A stretch of DNA of 64,000 nt, taken from Pseudomonas sp. MYb327. Lineage in GTDB: Bacteria > Pseudomonadota > Gammaproteobacteria > Pseudomonadales > Pseudomonadaceae. Position 1 is the first letter of the stretch. Each line of letters begins with the position of its first letter. Positions 56,916 through 64,000 of the stretch are shown piece by piece. The stretch is taken from positions 5,541,001-5,605,000 of the forward strand of contig NZ_CP159258.1 in the NCBI RefSeq assembly GCF_040438925.1. Direction: 5' to 3'. The position numbers were made by a program, and so were the translations under genes. The notes under the pieces were generated by a model. The model had not been told where the DNA came from. It made no database searches and worked only from the letters and a program-made list of their open reading frames with translations.

Positions 56916-58343
56916 CTAAGGTTCGATGTGCTCTTCCGGACGTTTGACGCGCCGTCCGTCTTCCTTTGAGAGCTGCGAGAAGATCGTCGCGGCCAGCATC
57001 GCCATGATGCCGACGGTCACAAAGGTCAGTTGAAAAGCACCCAAAACGGTTTGAACGCCGTCGTTTCCAATTTCCGCCGTAAAACCACCAAGCAACGCAC
57101 CGGCGCACGCAACACCCAGGCTCAGGGACAATTGCGCGACTACCGACAGCAAGCTGTTGCCGCTGCTGGCGCTGGCGTCGTCGAGGTCGATCAGGGTCAC
57201 GGTGTTCATCGCGGTGAACTGCAAGGAGTTGATCGCGCCGAGAACTGCCAATAGACACAGCAGCAGCCAGTACGGCGTCTGCTCGCTGACCAGACCCATG
57301 CTCGCCAACATGATCCCCAGCGCCAGGGTGTTGCCGGTCAGCACGATGCGGTAACCCAGGCGCTCGATAAGTGGCCGCGCCACCCACTTGGCGATCATCG
57401 CCGCAGCCGCCAGTGGCAGCATGCTCATCCCGGCCTGGGACGGCGAATAGCCCAGTGCCACTTGCAGCAGCAGCGGCACGAGGAACGGTAAGGCGCCGCT
57501 GCCCAGGCGGGCGAATAGATTGCCGAGGATGCCGACGGCGAAGGTGCGGGTCTTGAACAGCGACGGGGCGAACAGAGGGTTTTCGATGTGCCCGGCGCGC
57601 AGCCAGTAGGCCGCCAGACACGCCATGCCGCTGAACAGCAGCAACATCACTCGCAGATGTGGCAGGTGCAGTTCGCCGAGTCCTTCCATGGCGATGGTGA
57701 TCAGGATCATCGCTGCGCCGAACAGCACGAACCCCAGGCTATCGAAACGGGTGCGCTCGGTGCCGCGCAGGTCCGGGATGAATTTCCACACGGCGTAGCA
57801 GCCGATTGCACCGACCGGCAGGTTGATCAGGAAGATCCAGTGCCAGGTCAGGTATTCGACCATCCAGCCGCCCATGGTCGGGCCGATAAGCGGGCCGAGC
57901 AGCCCGGGAATGGTGATGAAGCCCATGATTCGCACCAGTTCCGAGCGCGGGTAGGCGCGCAGCACCACGAGGCGCCCGACTGGCAGCATCAAGGCGCCGC
58001 CCAAACCCTGAATCACTCGGGCGCCGATCAGCATGCTCAAGCTTTCCGAGAGCGCGCAGAGCAGCGAGCCGAGGCTGAACAGCAGGATGGCGCCGAAGAA
58101 GATTTTCTTGGTGCCGAAGCGGTCGGCGATCCAGCCTGAAGCGGGGATCAGCAAGGCGACCGTGAGCATGTAGGCGATGATCACGCCTTGCATACGCAAC
58201 GGGTCTTCCGCCAGGTCGCGGGCCATGGCGGGCAGGGCAGTGTTGAGGATGGTCCCGTCGAGGGACTGCATGAAGAAGGCAATGGCGACGACCCACGGCA
58301 CCCAGCGGGCGGTGATGGGATCGAGAGGCGGGCGGTTGGGCAT
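56916..58343 (-). CDS. MFS exporter, DHA2 family (14-helix type, MdtD-like)
   Basis: A 475-residue major facilitator with about 14 hydrophobic helices. Signature parts are FFMQSLDGTILNTALPAMAR in helix 1, the SGWIADRFGTKKIFF motif A loop, and GLLGPLIGPTMGGWMVEYL motif C. It resembles MdtD/EmrB-like drug exporters. ATG 58343 with AAGAGG upstream is preferred to an in-frame TTG 15 bases earlier. No regulator or membrane-fusion gene adjacent. Substrate not predictable. Confidence 0.88.
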   Translation of the reverse strand: MPNRPPLDPITARWVPWVVAIAFFMQSLDGTILNTALPAMARDLAEDPLRMQGVIIAYMLTVALLIPASGWIADRFGTKKIFFGAILLFSLGSLLCALSESLSMLIGARVIQGLGGALMLPVGRLVVLRAYPRSELVRIMGFITIPGLLGPLIGPTMGGWMVEYLTWHWIFLINLPVGAIGCYAVWKFIPDLRGTERTRFDSLGFVLFGAAMILITIAMEGLGELHLPHLRVMLLLFSGMACLAAYWLRAGHIENPLFAPSLFKTRTFAVGILGNLFARLGSGALPFLVPLLLQVALGYSPSQAGMSMLPLAAAAMIAKWVARPLIERLGYRIVLTGNTLALGIMLASMGLVSEQTPYWLLLCLLAVLGAINSLQFTAMNTVTLIDLDDASASSGNSLLSVVAQLSLSLGVACAGALLGGFTAEIGNDGVQTVLGAFQLTFVTVGIMAMLAATIFSQLSKEDGRRVKRPEEHIEP

Positions 58344-58382
58344 GGGACCTCTTGGCAAGGAAAATCAGCGTTTCACCGATAC

Positions 58383-58473
58383 TGTAGAAGCTGGCTTGCC
58401 AGCGATGAGGCCGTCAAATTCAACGTAGTTGTCAGCTGACAGAACGCGATCGCTGGCAAGCCAGCTCCTACAG
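58383..58473. repeat. REP pair between the TldD/PmbA pair and the exporter gene
   Basis: CTGTAGAAGCTGGCTTGCCA and GATCGCTGGCAAGCCAGCTCC around about 45 bp. Confidence 0.83.
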
Positions 58474-58485
58474 GGTTTTGCGTGT

Positions 58486-59823
58486 TTACAGGGTCAAGGT
58501 TAGTTTGCTGACCAGCGCTCCCGGCAACAACGCCGAAGCCGTTGCCCGTTGGCTGTAAGTACTCGCCGACAACAGCATCTCGCGCTCCTGGGTCAGCGCT
58601 TCCAGTTGTGAACCCAACAAGCTGAAGGCGCTGTCATCAAACCGCATGGTGCTGACCGGCGCCTGAATCTCGCCGTTCTCGACCCAGAACGTCGCAAACC
58701 GCGTCATGCCGGTCAGGCGTGCCGCCGGTTGATCCGAGAAGTTCAGGTACCACAGGTTACTGATGTACAAACCCGTGCCCAGTTGCTTGAGGATTTGCGC
58801 CTCAGGCAGATCCCCGGCCCGCATGTTCAATGCTGTTGGCGACTCCCCGCCGCTGGCGCCGTTGGCGGTCAAACCGTATTCGGCGGCGCTGCGTGAACCG
58901 ACCAGTTGCGCGCCAGCCTTGCCCTCGACAATCAACCCCAGGTCGCTGCGCGGATAGCCTTCGTCGGAGAACGCCGGGCTCAACGAACCGCTGACTTTTT
59001 CATCCAGCGAAACCAGCGGACTGAACGCCTGATCACCACCGTAGAGCCTTTGCAACGGACTGCTTTTGCTGGCAATCGACTGCGCGGAAAAACCGCCCCA
59101 GCACAGCATGCTCATGATTTCTTCCATTGCCGCGGGGGCGAGGTAGGCGCGGTACTGACCGGGCGCCAGGGTACGCAGCGGTCGACTCAAAAACTCAAGC
59201 TGTTCGCGGGCCTGCTGGAAGCGTTTGGCAAAGCCTTCGCTGCTCCAGTCGTGCCCGGCGTAACTGGCTTTCACCGCTTGGCCGTTTTCATGGAACAGGC
59301 TGAAATCGAAGTTGAAACTATTGGCTTGATGCCAGCCGAATGCCCCGCAAGAACTGGCGAAACCACGGCTGATGGGGCCGGCAGCATAGAACCCGACGAG
59401 GTCCAGGCCTTCGGCAGCCCGGGTGATTTCGGCCACCACTTGCTCGGTATCCGGCAGCGGATGTTCCTGCACGTTCTGGCTTTTCCAGCCGGTGTAGTTG
59501 AGCAGCAAGTACGGGTCTTGCGGCAGCAGCGGCAAGGTTTCGCGAAGTTGTTGCAGGCCTTCGGCCAAGCGCTGCAGGTCAACCAGTGGATCGCCAGCCA
59601 GGGTGATGTCGAGGTCGGCGTGGCGCCCATCGTTGATCAGTTTCAGGCCGATGCTCGCCTGCTGCACATGCCCGGCCTGACGCACCTTGGCGTGATTGAA
59701 GCGCACGAAAGCCGATGATTCGGCGGCGTAGCTGAGGGTGAATTGCTCCGGCTCGTGAAGCGCTTCACGCAAACCGGTGACCAATGCATTGAATGACTCG
59801 GCCTGAGCCTTGGACGTACTCAT
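58486..59823 (-). CDS. TldD/PmbA-family protein, non-catalytic-type subunit
   Basis: A 445-residue PmbA/TldE-like protein. TldD/TldE act as a heterodimeric protease, with the metal HExxxH in TldD only. No such motif is found here, so this is the partner subunit. AESSAFVRFNHAKVRQAGHV resembles the N-terminal PmbA domain, and CWGGFSAQSIASKSSPLQRL and GSLSPAFSDEGYPRSDLGL are in the C-terminal part. ATG 59823 overlaps the upstream gene's stop by one base (TGATG), so the two are co-translated. Probably a paralogue of the main pmbA/tldD pair that lies elsewhere in the genome. Confidence 0.85.
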   Translation of the reverse strand: MSTSKAQAESFNALVTGLREALHEPEQFTLSYAAESSAFVRFNHAKVRQAGHVQQASIGLKLINDGRHADLDITLAGDPLVDLQRLAEGLQQLRETLPLLPQDPYLLLNYTGWKSQNVQEHPLPDTEQVVAEITRAAEGLDLVGFYAAGPISRGFASSCGAFGWHQANSFNFDFSLFHENGQAVKASYAGHDWSSEGFAKRFQQAREQLEFLSRPLRTLAPGQYRAYLAPAAMEEIMSMLCWGGFSAQSIASKSSPLQRLYGGDQAFSPLVSLDEKVSGSLSPAFSDEGYPRSDLGLIVEGKAGAQLVGSRSAAEYGLTANGASGGESPTALNMRAGDLPEAQILKQLGTGLYISNLWYLNFSDQPAARLTGMTRFATFWVENGEIQAPVSTMRFDDSAFSLLGSQLEALTQEREMLLSASTYSQRATASALLPGALVSKLTLTL

Positions 59824-61265
59824 CAGGCGTCTCCCCCGAACACATCAACGTTACTGAATACACACGCTGGCGAGGCATGTCCGACGCGGATCACCTGATT
59901 CGGTTCGCCCTTGCCGCAGTTCGGTGTGCCGAGGACCTTAAAGGTGCTGGCATCGCCCACCGCGCTGAGACTCTTCCAGAACTGCGCGGAAATCGCCCGG
60001 TAATTTGGGTTCTTCACCACGCCCTTGAGTTCTCCATTCTCGATCAACTGACCCCACTCGCAGCCGAACTGGAACTTGTTGCGCGCATCGTCGATGGACC
60101 ACGAGCGGTTGGTGCTCATCAGAATGCCGTGCTCGATGTTCCCGATCAGTTGCTCCAGGGGTTGGTCGCCGGGCTCGATGTTGAGGTTGGCCATGCGATC
60201 AATCGGCGGGCGGTTCCAGCTGCAGGCGCGGCTGTTGGCGACGCCTTCCATGCCCGCGCGAAATTGCGACAGCGCACCGCCCAAGGGGCGTAGCAGCAGG
60301 CCTTCGTGAATCAGGAATTGCTTGCTGGCGGCCGTGCCGTCGTCGTCATGACCGTAACTGGCGAGTTGCTCGGGGATGTCTGGGTCGAAGGTCACGTTGA
60401 GCAGGTTCGAGCCGTATTGCAGGCTGCCGAAATCTTCGGCCTTGACGAAACTGGTGCCGGCGTAATTGCGCTCGTCGCCGAGGATGCGGTCCAGCTCAAG
60501 CGGGTGGCCGATGGATTCGTGGATCTGCAATATCATCTGGTCAGGCGTCAGCAGCAGGTCGCGAGGGCCTTGCGGAGTGTTCGGTGCCAGCAGCAATTGC
60601 AGCGCCTGATCGGCGATTTTTTTCCCTGCGCCAATCAGCCCGCAGCGGCTGACTACATCAAAGCCACCCTGTTGGCCGAAGTTTTCCCGCCCGAACGTTC
60701 GGGTCTGGCTGTCGTTACCGTCGTAGGCGGTGACCTCCAGTCCGGGGAAGACGAAGCGCTGGGCCTGACGCAGCTCGGCGCCGGCGCTGTTGAGGTAGAT
60801 CTGTTCGACATGAGTGATGCCGATGCTCACCTGCCAGTTCACCAGCCGCTCGTCCTTAGGGACGGCGGCGGATTCGGCGCCGAGCAGTTGGTAGCAATCG
60901 CTCAGGGACGGGAACGGTTGGTCGAAGTTTGGTGAGACGTAGTCGGCGCGGTCACTCGACACGGCCTGTTCGCGCAGGTCCAGCAAGGCGTGGGGCTTGA
61001 GCTGGCGTGCTTGCTGTTCGGCCCGTTCGAGTGCGGCTTGCAGGCCTTGTTGCGACAGGTCGTTGGTCGCGGCATAGGCTTCGACGCCATTGACGCGCAC
61101 GGTCAGCATCGCCCCTTCGTCACGGCTCATGCTCGGCGGCTCGGCAACGTTCTTGCGCACCGACAGGTGCTGGCCGGACTCGCGCACATAACGCAGGGAA
61201 AAGAATTCAGCGTTCGTGCGCAACGCAGCAAACCGCTGCTTGAGCTGGGGGTGGAAATCGAACAT
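59823..61265 (-). CDS. TldD-family zinc metallopeptidase, catalytic-type subunit
   Basis: A 480-residue TldD-like protein. The metal motif HExxxH is His249-Glu250 and His254 (LQIHESIGHPLELDR), and the Cys-containing GTPNCGKGEP near the C terminus corresponds to the third ligand. ATG 61265 is preceded by an excellent AGGAGG eight bases upstream; a longer frame is rejected. It is coupled to the downstream PmbA-like gene. The pair is expected to degrade unfolded or modified peptides; the specific substrate is unknown. Upstream are a REP pair and the end of betA. Confidence 0.87.
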   Translation of the reverse strand: MFDFHPQLKQRFAALRTNAEFFSLRYVRESGQHLSVRKNVAEPPSMSRDEGAMLTVRVNGVEAYAATNDLSQQGLQAALERAEQQARQLKPHALLDLREQAVSSDRADYVSPNFDQPFPSLSDCYQLLGAESAAVPKDERLVNWQVSIGITHVEQIYLNSAGAELRQAQRFVFPGLEVTAYDGNDSQTRTFGRENFGQQGGFDVVSRCGLIGAGKKIADQALQLLLAPNTPQGPRDLLLTPDQMILQIHESIGHPLELDRILGDERNYAGTSFVKAEDFGSLQYGSNLLNVTFDPDIPEQLASYGHDDDGTAASKQFLIHEGLLLRPLGGALSQFRAGMEGVANSRACSWNRPPIDRMANLNIEPGDQPLEQLIGNIEHGILMSTNRSWSIDDARNKFQFGCEWGQLIENGELKGVVKNPNYRAISAQFWKSLSAVGDASTFKVLGTPNCGKGEPNQVIRVGHASPACVFSNVDVFGGDA

Positions 61266-61429
61266 TCGGGAACCTCCTTGGCGTGGAGTGACGGTGACGC
61301 GGTGCTGCGAGGGGGGTGAAAGATTGCGTGGCGCTAGAGTAGGCTTGCGCGGGGGGAGGATCAAGTTTGGATCTGTGGCGAGAGGATTGCCGGGTTTGTC
61401 TGGACGAGGTGTGCTGCTTTTCATGGCCT

Positions 61430-61518
61430 CATCGCTGGCAAGCCAGCTCCCACAGGACCGAGTTGGACGCAAATTTTGCGGCCGACATAAAACCTGTGGG
61501 AGCTGGCTTGCCAGCGAT
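61430..61518. repeat. REP pair between betA and the TldD-like gene
   Basis: ATCGCTGGCAAGCCAGCTCC and CTGTGGGAGCTGGCTTGCCA around about 50 bp. Confidence 0.85.
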
Positions 61519-61534
61519 TGGCCGTGATGCTGTG

Positions 61535-63235
61535 TTACGCGGTCTGGCTCACTTCACGCAAAGGCTTGCCCTTCACCGGCGCATCGCCCGCGACGTAGTA
61601 GTCAGCCTTGCTGCGCGGTAGTGGTTGGCGACCACGGATCTTGTCGGCGATTTTCTCGGCGATCATGATCGTTGGTGCGTTCAGGTTGCCGGTGGTGATG
61701 ATCGGCATGATCGAGGCATCGACCACACGCAGGCCCTGCATGCCATGCACGCGACCTTCGCCGTCGACCACGGCCATCTCGTCGGTGCCCATCTTGCACG
61801 AGCAGGACGGGTGGAACGCGGTCTCGGCGTGCTCGCGGATGAACTTGTCCAGTTGCTCGTCGGTTTGCACGTCGATGCCCGGGCTGATTTCGCGGCCACG
61901 GAAGGCGTCCAGCGCAGGTTGCTGCATGATTTCACGGGTCAGGCGGATGCCGTCGCGGAATTCCTGCCAGTCCTGCTCGGTGGCCATGTAGTTGAACAGG
62001 ATGCTCGGGTGCTGGCGCGGATCCTTGGACTTGGCCTGGATGCGACCACGGCTCGGCGAACGCATGGAACCCATGTGCGCCTGGAAACCGTGTTCTTTCA
62101 CGCCGTTGCTGCCGTTGTAGTTAATCGCTACCGGCAGGAAGTGGTACTGGATGTTCGGCCATTCGAATTCCGGACGGGAACGGATGAAACCGCCCGCTTC
62201 GAACTGGTTGCTGGCGCCGATGCCGGTGCCGTTGAACAGCCACTCGGCACCGATGGCCGGCTGGTTGTACCAGAGCAGTGACGGGTACAGCGAGACCGGT
62301 TGGGTGCAAGCGTATTGCAGGTACAGCTCAAGGTGATCCTGCAGGTTTTCACCCACGCCCGGCAAGTCGTGGACCACCGGGATGTCGAGCTTGTTCAACA
62401 GTTCGGCAGGGCCGACGCCTGAGCGTTGCAGGATCTGCGGCGAAGCGATGGCGCCGGAGCACAGCAGCACTTCCTTGCGCGCTTTGACCTCGACGCGCTC
62501 TTCGGCATCGCCCACCAGGTAACGCACGCCGACCGCACGTTTGCCTTCGAACAGGATCTTGTCGGTCAGGGCGTGGGTGACGATGGTCAGGGTTGAACGC
62601 TTTTTGGCCACGTCCAGGTAACCGCGAGCGGTGGAAGCGCGACGGCCTTTCGGCGTCACGGTGCGGTCCATCGGGCCGAAGCCTTCCTGCTGGTAACCGT
62701 TGAGGTCTTCGGTGCGCGGGTAACCGGCCTGCACGCCTGCTTCGACCATGGCGTGGAACAGTGGGTTGTTGCCGGCTTTCGGCGTGGTCACGCTGACCGG
62801 GCCGTCGCCGCCGTGGTAATCGTTCGGGCCGATGTCGCGGGTTTCCGCTTTACGGAAATACGGCAGGCAATCGAGGTAGGTCCAGTCTTCCAGACCTGGC
62901 AGTTTCGCCCAGCCGTCGTAGTCCATGGCGTTGCCGCGGATGTAGCACATGCCGTTGATCAGCGAAGAACCACCCAGGCCCTTGCCGCGACCGCATTCCA
63001 TACGGCGACCGTCCATGTGTGGCTCGGCATCGGTTTCGTAGGCCCAGTTGTAGCGACGGCCTTGCAGCGGGAACGCCAGGGCGGCCGGCATTTGTGTGCG
63101 GAAGTCGAAACGGTAATCCGGGCCGCCCGCTTCGAGCAGCAGGACGGTGACGCCGGCGTCTTCAGTCAGACGGGTCGCCAGGGTGTTACCGGCCGAGCCG
63201 GCACCAATGATGATGTAATCGAATTCTTGGGACAT
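61535..63235 (-). CDS. betA: Choline dehydrogenase
   Basis: BetA oxidises choline to betaine aldehyde, the first step of glycine betaine synthesis for osmoprotection and choline catabolism. The 566-residue GMC-family protein starts [20 protein letters not shown] with the FAD motif. It has [21 protein letters not shown] and [16 protein letters not shown], the two GMC signatures. The active-site His lies in [14 protein letters not shown]. The start is ATG 63235, with GAGGG upstream, rather than a GTG three codons earlier. The betB gene lies upstream on the same strand across a REP pair. Confidence 0.95.
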   Translation of the reverse strand: MSQEFDYIIIGAGSAGNTLATRLTEDAGVTVLLLEAGGPDYRFDFRTQMPAALAFPLQGRRYNWAYETDAEPHMDGRRMECGRGKGLGGSSLINGMCYIRGNAMDYDGWAKLPGLEDWTYLDCLPYFRKAETRDIGPNDYHGGDGPVSVTTPKAGNNPLFHAMVEAGVQAGYPRTEDLNGYQQEGFGPMDRTVTPKGRRASTARGYLDVAKKRSTLTIVTHALTDKILFEGKRAVGVRYLVGDAEERVEVKARKEVLLCSGAIASPQILQRSGVGPAELLNKLDIPVVHDLPGVGENLQDHLELYLQYACTQPVSLYPSLLWYNQPAIGAEWLFNGTGIGASNQFEAGGFIRSRPEFEWPNIQYHFLPVAINYNGSNGVKEHGFQAHMGSMRSPSRGRIQAKSKDPRQHPSILFNYMATEQDWQEFRDGIRLTREIMQQPALDAFRGREISPGIDVQTDEQLDKFIREHAETAFHPSCSCKMGTDEMAVVDGEGRVHGMQGLRVVDASIMPIITTGNLNAPTIMIAEKIADKIRGRQPLPRSKADYYVAGDAPVKGKPLREVSQTA

Positions 63236-63291
63236 TGAATGCACCCTCTTTGATAGTGGTCAGGTCGGGCCTCGGCGAGTGCTTCGCACTC

Positions 63292-63372
63292 GATCGCCGG
63301 CTCCTACAGGATCGGGGTAACCGATGATTTGGCGAACGACGCCAAACCTGTAGGAGCTGGCTTGCCAGCGAA
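63292..63372. repeat. REP pair between betB and betA
   Basis: GATCGCCGGCTCCTACAGG, which is a shortened arm lacking the CAGCAAG part, and CTGTAGGAGCTGGCTTGCCA around about 35 bp. It lies within the probable betBA operon. Confidence 0.75.
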
Positions 63373-63402
63373 AGCGGCCTCACGGGCAATACAAAACCCG
63401 GG

Positions 63403-64000
63403 TTAGAACACCGAGGCGTAATCGCCCAGCTCGACCTGTACCGATTTGATGCGGGTGAAGTTGTTCAGCGAGCTGATGCCGTTCTCACGACCAACACCCG
63501 ACTGCTTGTAGCCGCCAACCGGCATCTTCGCGTCGGACTCGCCCCAGGCGTTGATCCAGCAGATACCGGCTTCCAGTTGATGAATCACGCGGTGGGCGCG
63601 GTTCAGGTCCTTGGTGACGATACCGGCGGCCAGGCCGAAGTCGGTGTCGTTGGCGCGGCGGATCACTTCTTCTTCGGTTTCGTAGGTCAGGATCGCCATC
63701 ACCGGGCCGAAGATTTCTTCACGAACGATGGTCATGTCGTCGGTGCAGTCGGTGAACACGGTCGGAGCAACGAACGCACCTTTGGCGAATTCGCCCTCAG
63801 TCAGACGCTCGCCGCCGCACAGCAGGCGTGCGCCTTCTTCTTTGCCCTTGGCGATGTAGCCCAGCACGCTTTCCATGTGGGCGAAGCTCACCAGCGGACC
63901 GAAGTTGGTGTTTTCGTCTTCCGGGTTGCCGATGCGGATGCGTGCAACGCGCTCAGCGATCTTGGCTTCGAAAGCGGCTTTCAGGTGCGCCGGTACAAAC
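63403..64000 (-). CDS. betB: Betaine aldehyde dehydrogenase, C-terminal part (5' truncated by window edge)
   Basis: The frame runs to the right edge, giving the last ~199 residues of an aldehyde dehydrogenase. [20 protein letters not shown], the [19 protein letters not shown] motif with the cofactor-binding Glu-Phe, and [20 protein letters not shown] are typical of BetB, as is the [12 protein letters not shown] end. It oxidises betaine aldehyde to glycine betaine, following BetA. The catalytic Cys lies outside the window. An internal GTG at 63891 is not the true start because the homology continues upstream of it. Confidence 0.93.
   Translation of the reverse strand, partial: FVPAHLKAAFEAKIAERVARIRIGNPEDENTNFGPLVSFAHMESVLGYIAKGKEEGARLLCGGERLTEGEFAKGAFVAPTVFTDCTDDMTIVREEIFGPVMAILTYETEEEVIRRANDTDFGLAAGIVTKDLNRAHRVIHQLEAGICWINAWGESDAKMPVGGYKQSGVGRENGISSLNNFTRIKSVQVELGDYASVF

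Overview
The window is a chromosomal segment of a Pseudomonas, most likely of the P. fluorescens lineage. This is inferred from the high-GC coding style, the mdc malonate cluster beside pil-chp chemosensory genes, the ahcY-metF and metK-tktA-epd-pgk-fba order, a betBA locus at the right edge, and the many REP/REPIN repeats of the 'GTAGGAGCCGGCTTGCTGGCGAT' kind (here split and variable) between genes. No rRNA, tRNA, CRISPR array or prophage was seen.

Layout. 1-0.93 kb: end of chpA and chpC (twitching-motility chemosensory system). 1.06-9.3 kb: complete malonate utilisation cluster mdcABCDEGH-madLM with the LysR regulator gene mdcR convergent. It covers decarboxylase subunits, ACP prosthetic-group synthesis and transfer, malonyl loading and Na+/malonate import. 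9.5-14.5 kb: a hemolysin III-type protein, rsmE, bioA and a secreted flavin amine oxidase with a long Ala/Lys/Pro tail. 14.2-18.2 kb: the accessory hot spot. The 3' end of the amine-oxidase gene, its terminator, a tiny lipoprotein gene and a convergent mannose-binding-lectin gene are tandemly duplicated, and an ISL3-family insertion sequence sits in the first copy. 18.5-27.2 kb: cytochrome b561/YceI, rhlE, an orphan periplasmic binding protein, a glycosyltransferase-like gene, and metF and ahcY with an SAH riboswitch. 27.3-35 kb: transporters, MAPEG, mltA, a cytochrome c-type lipoprotein, a DUF1090 protein and ligB. 35.2-38.9 kb: an intact second copy of the same IS, then metK with an upstream ArsR-methyltransferase fusion gene and a 30-bp palindromic operator. 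39-45.4 kb: central carbon genes tktA, epd, pgk, two lipoproteins (one MliC-like) and fba. 45.6-50.1 kb: a secreted unknown, a PL7 alginate lyase, a REC-PAS-GGDEF-EAL protein, a YgjP-type metallopeptidase and a small winged-helix protein. 50.2-61.3 kb: an ElaA-type acetyltransferase, a second binding protein, a YccS-type membrane protein, a flavoprotein, dbpA, a DHA2 exporter and a TldD/PmbA-like pair. 61.5-64 kb: betA and the 3' part of betB.

Functional themes. The SAM cycle is unusually visible: metK under a putative SAH/SAM-sensing ArsR-methyltransferase, and ahcY under an SAH riboswitch followed by metF. Carbon metabolism genes (tktA, epd, pgk, fba) form one co-directional block. The most novel part is the duplicated lectin/lipoprotein cassette at 15.8-18.2 kb: AT-richer than its surroundings, bounded by REP sequence, and possibly related to lectin-like bacteriocins. 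Both copies of the IS landed in the T/A tract of a rho-independent terminator with perfect 8-bp target duplications, which suggests target-site preference.
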